A stretch of DNA of 64,000 nucleotides from Deltaproteobacteria bacterium (GTDB lineage: Bacteria; Bdellovibrionota_B; Oligoflexia; Oligoflexales; Bog-1112): positions 1 to 64,000 of the forward strand of contig JACPKR010000004.1 in NCBI GenBank assembly GCA_016186945.1, written 5' to 3'. Positions 63,320 through 64,000 of the stretch are shown in pieces. The notes under the pieces are model-generated. The model worked only from the letters and a program-made list of their open reading frames with translations, did not search any database and was not told the origin of the DNA. A program made the translations under genes and the position numbers. Numbering within the stretch: the stretch's first letter is position 1; each line of letters begins with the position of its first letter.

Positions 63320-63856
63320 TTGATAAAGGTTAGCACAGTAAGGTTTGGAGCCATCGAGGTAAACGAGGAAGATGTAATAGAACTTCCTCATGGGTTGATT
63401 GGATTTCCGGAGCTGAAAAAATTTATCTTGCTGGATCATGACAAAGAATCCCCTTTCAAATGGTTTCAATCACTTGACGACGGGGCGATCGCTTTTGTCA
63501 TCATCAACCCACTGCTCTTCAAACCCGACTACTTCGTCGAAGTTACAGAAGCAGAAGTCAGCGACCTCGAGTTGAAGGATGAAAAAGACGCCGTCGTGTC
63601 GGTCATCATCACCATTCCGTCTGATCCCAACAACATGACCGCAAATCTGAAAGCACCTTTGATCTTCAACCTCAACAATCGCCTTGGTAAGCAAATTATC
63701 CTCAATAACGGAGAATTCACAACGCGACACAACGTTATGGAAGAGATGAAGAAACATAGCTCCGTAAGCGAAGCACAAAAAGTGCAAGAGGTGGTTGAAA
63801 CAGCAAAGAATGTGAATCGCAAGCAAGCAAAAGGAAAACCTGCTACATCTATTTAA
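63320..63856 (+). CDS. fliW: Flagellar assembly factor FliW
   Basis: 178 residues. FliW binds CsrA and also flagellin, releasing csrA repression when flagellin is exported. Text: FGAIEVNEEDVIELPHGLIG, LLDHDKESPFKWFQSLDDGA, FVIINPLLFKPDYFVEVTEA and NLKAPLIFNLNNRLGKQIIL. TTG start with GGGAGGAG upstream. The 129-bp gap from csrA shows no clear promoter. The 3' end overlaps the incoming minus-strand gene by 8 bp. Confidence 0.95.
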   Translation: MIKVSTVRFGAIEVNEEDVIELPHGLIGFPELKKFILLDHDKESPFKWFQSLDDGAIAFVIINPLLFKPDYFVEVTEAEVSDLELKDEKDAVVSVIITIPSDPNNMTANLKAPLIFNLNNRLGKQIILNNGEFTTRHNVMEEMKKHSSVSEAQKVQEVVETAKNVNRKQAKGKPATSI

Positions 63857-64000
63857 GCGCTTTCCCTGTACTCCAGTCGACTGGGAATCCTACTTCCTCT
63901 GCTACCCAATCGTAATACAAATTCATAACGGCGCGACAGACACTTCCTTCCTCTGCGGATTTGAAGGAAAGATCGTCGATTTGTCGTACAGGGTAGATTC
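63849..64000 (-). CDS. Partial minus-strand gene, C-terminal end
   Basis: The last about 50 codons of a gene that enters from the right edge: IYPVRQIDDLSFKSAEEGS, CRAVMNLYYDWVAEEVGFPV and DWSTGKALK, then TAG at 63849-63851. No family recognised from this piece. The frame is open throughout the visible part, while other frames stop. Convergent overlap of 8 bp with fliW. Confidence 0.55.
   Translation of the reverse strand, partial: IYPVRQIDDLSFKSAEEGSVCRAVMNLYYDWVAEEVGFPVDWSTGKALK

Overview
The window reads as a chromosome segment of a flagellated Gram-negative bacterium, best matched by a deltaproteobacterial-type lineage in the broad sense (Bdellovibrionota, SAR324 or Desulfobacterota-like). 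This is inferred from gene content only: a membrane FadE, the NtrY/NtrX pair, a PATAN/DUF4388 protein, a PDZ-S41 protease with extra C-terminal domains, a FtsY with its own membrane segment, Orn, and a flagellar run ending in csrA-fliW. No rRNA is present to place it more precisely.

Layout. 1-315: 20-bp tandem repeat and palindrome. 316-3754: fadE convergent with a CapA-type gene. 3820-9824 (minus strand): five-gene sensory unit made of a propeller lipoprotein, a beta-barrel, a PhnD-like binding protein, a histidine kinase and a receiver-PilZ regulator. 9963-11327: tadA and a degenerate tyrosine recombinase. 11408-17829: duplicated-domain protein, NtrY, NtrX, DUF4388 protein, RlmB-type methyltransferase. 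17887-34677: the translation/transcription core: tRNA-Thr/Tyr/Gly/Thr, tuf, tRNA-Trp, secE, nusG, rplK-A-J-L, rpoB-C, rpsL-G, fusA. 34704-37471: tRNA-Val, ftsY, an outer-membrane-like protein, an HU protein. 37483-45732: dipeptide-type permeases, a small hypothetical protein, a phosphopantetheinyl transferase, orn, a DsbA-like protein, a PilZ protein, a NamZ-like protein, a TPR protein. 45967-54475: S41 protease, glycosyltransferase, dut, pnp, rpsO, a RibD-C reductase. 54612-63856: flagellar operon behind a strong sigma-54 promoter, flgF-G-A-H-I-J-M-N-K-L, then csrA and fliW. The 3' end of a further minus-strand gene closes the window.

The most unusual content is between genes. A modular repeat (G-rich hairpin, optional CCGCGG-type palindrome, a second GGAGGAA hairpin) sits directly behind the stop codons of at least seven genes, each time in the same orientation relative to that gene. 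It supplies codons to two genes: a roughly 92-residue tail on dUTPase and the N-terminus of FlgA. A second, AT-rich family with short terminal inverted repeats occurs four times. The 20-bp tandem array at the left edge appears to be an amplified arm of the CCGCGG palindrome.

Other items worth attention are a one-base frame break in a poly-T tract inside the signal sequence of the beta-barrel protein, a tyrosine recombinase lacking nearly all catalytic residues, GAFTHA instead of GAFTGA in the NtrX-like regulator, and a FlgH-like protein with a C-terminal coiled coil.
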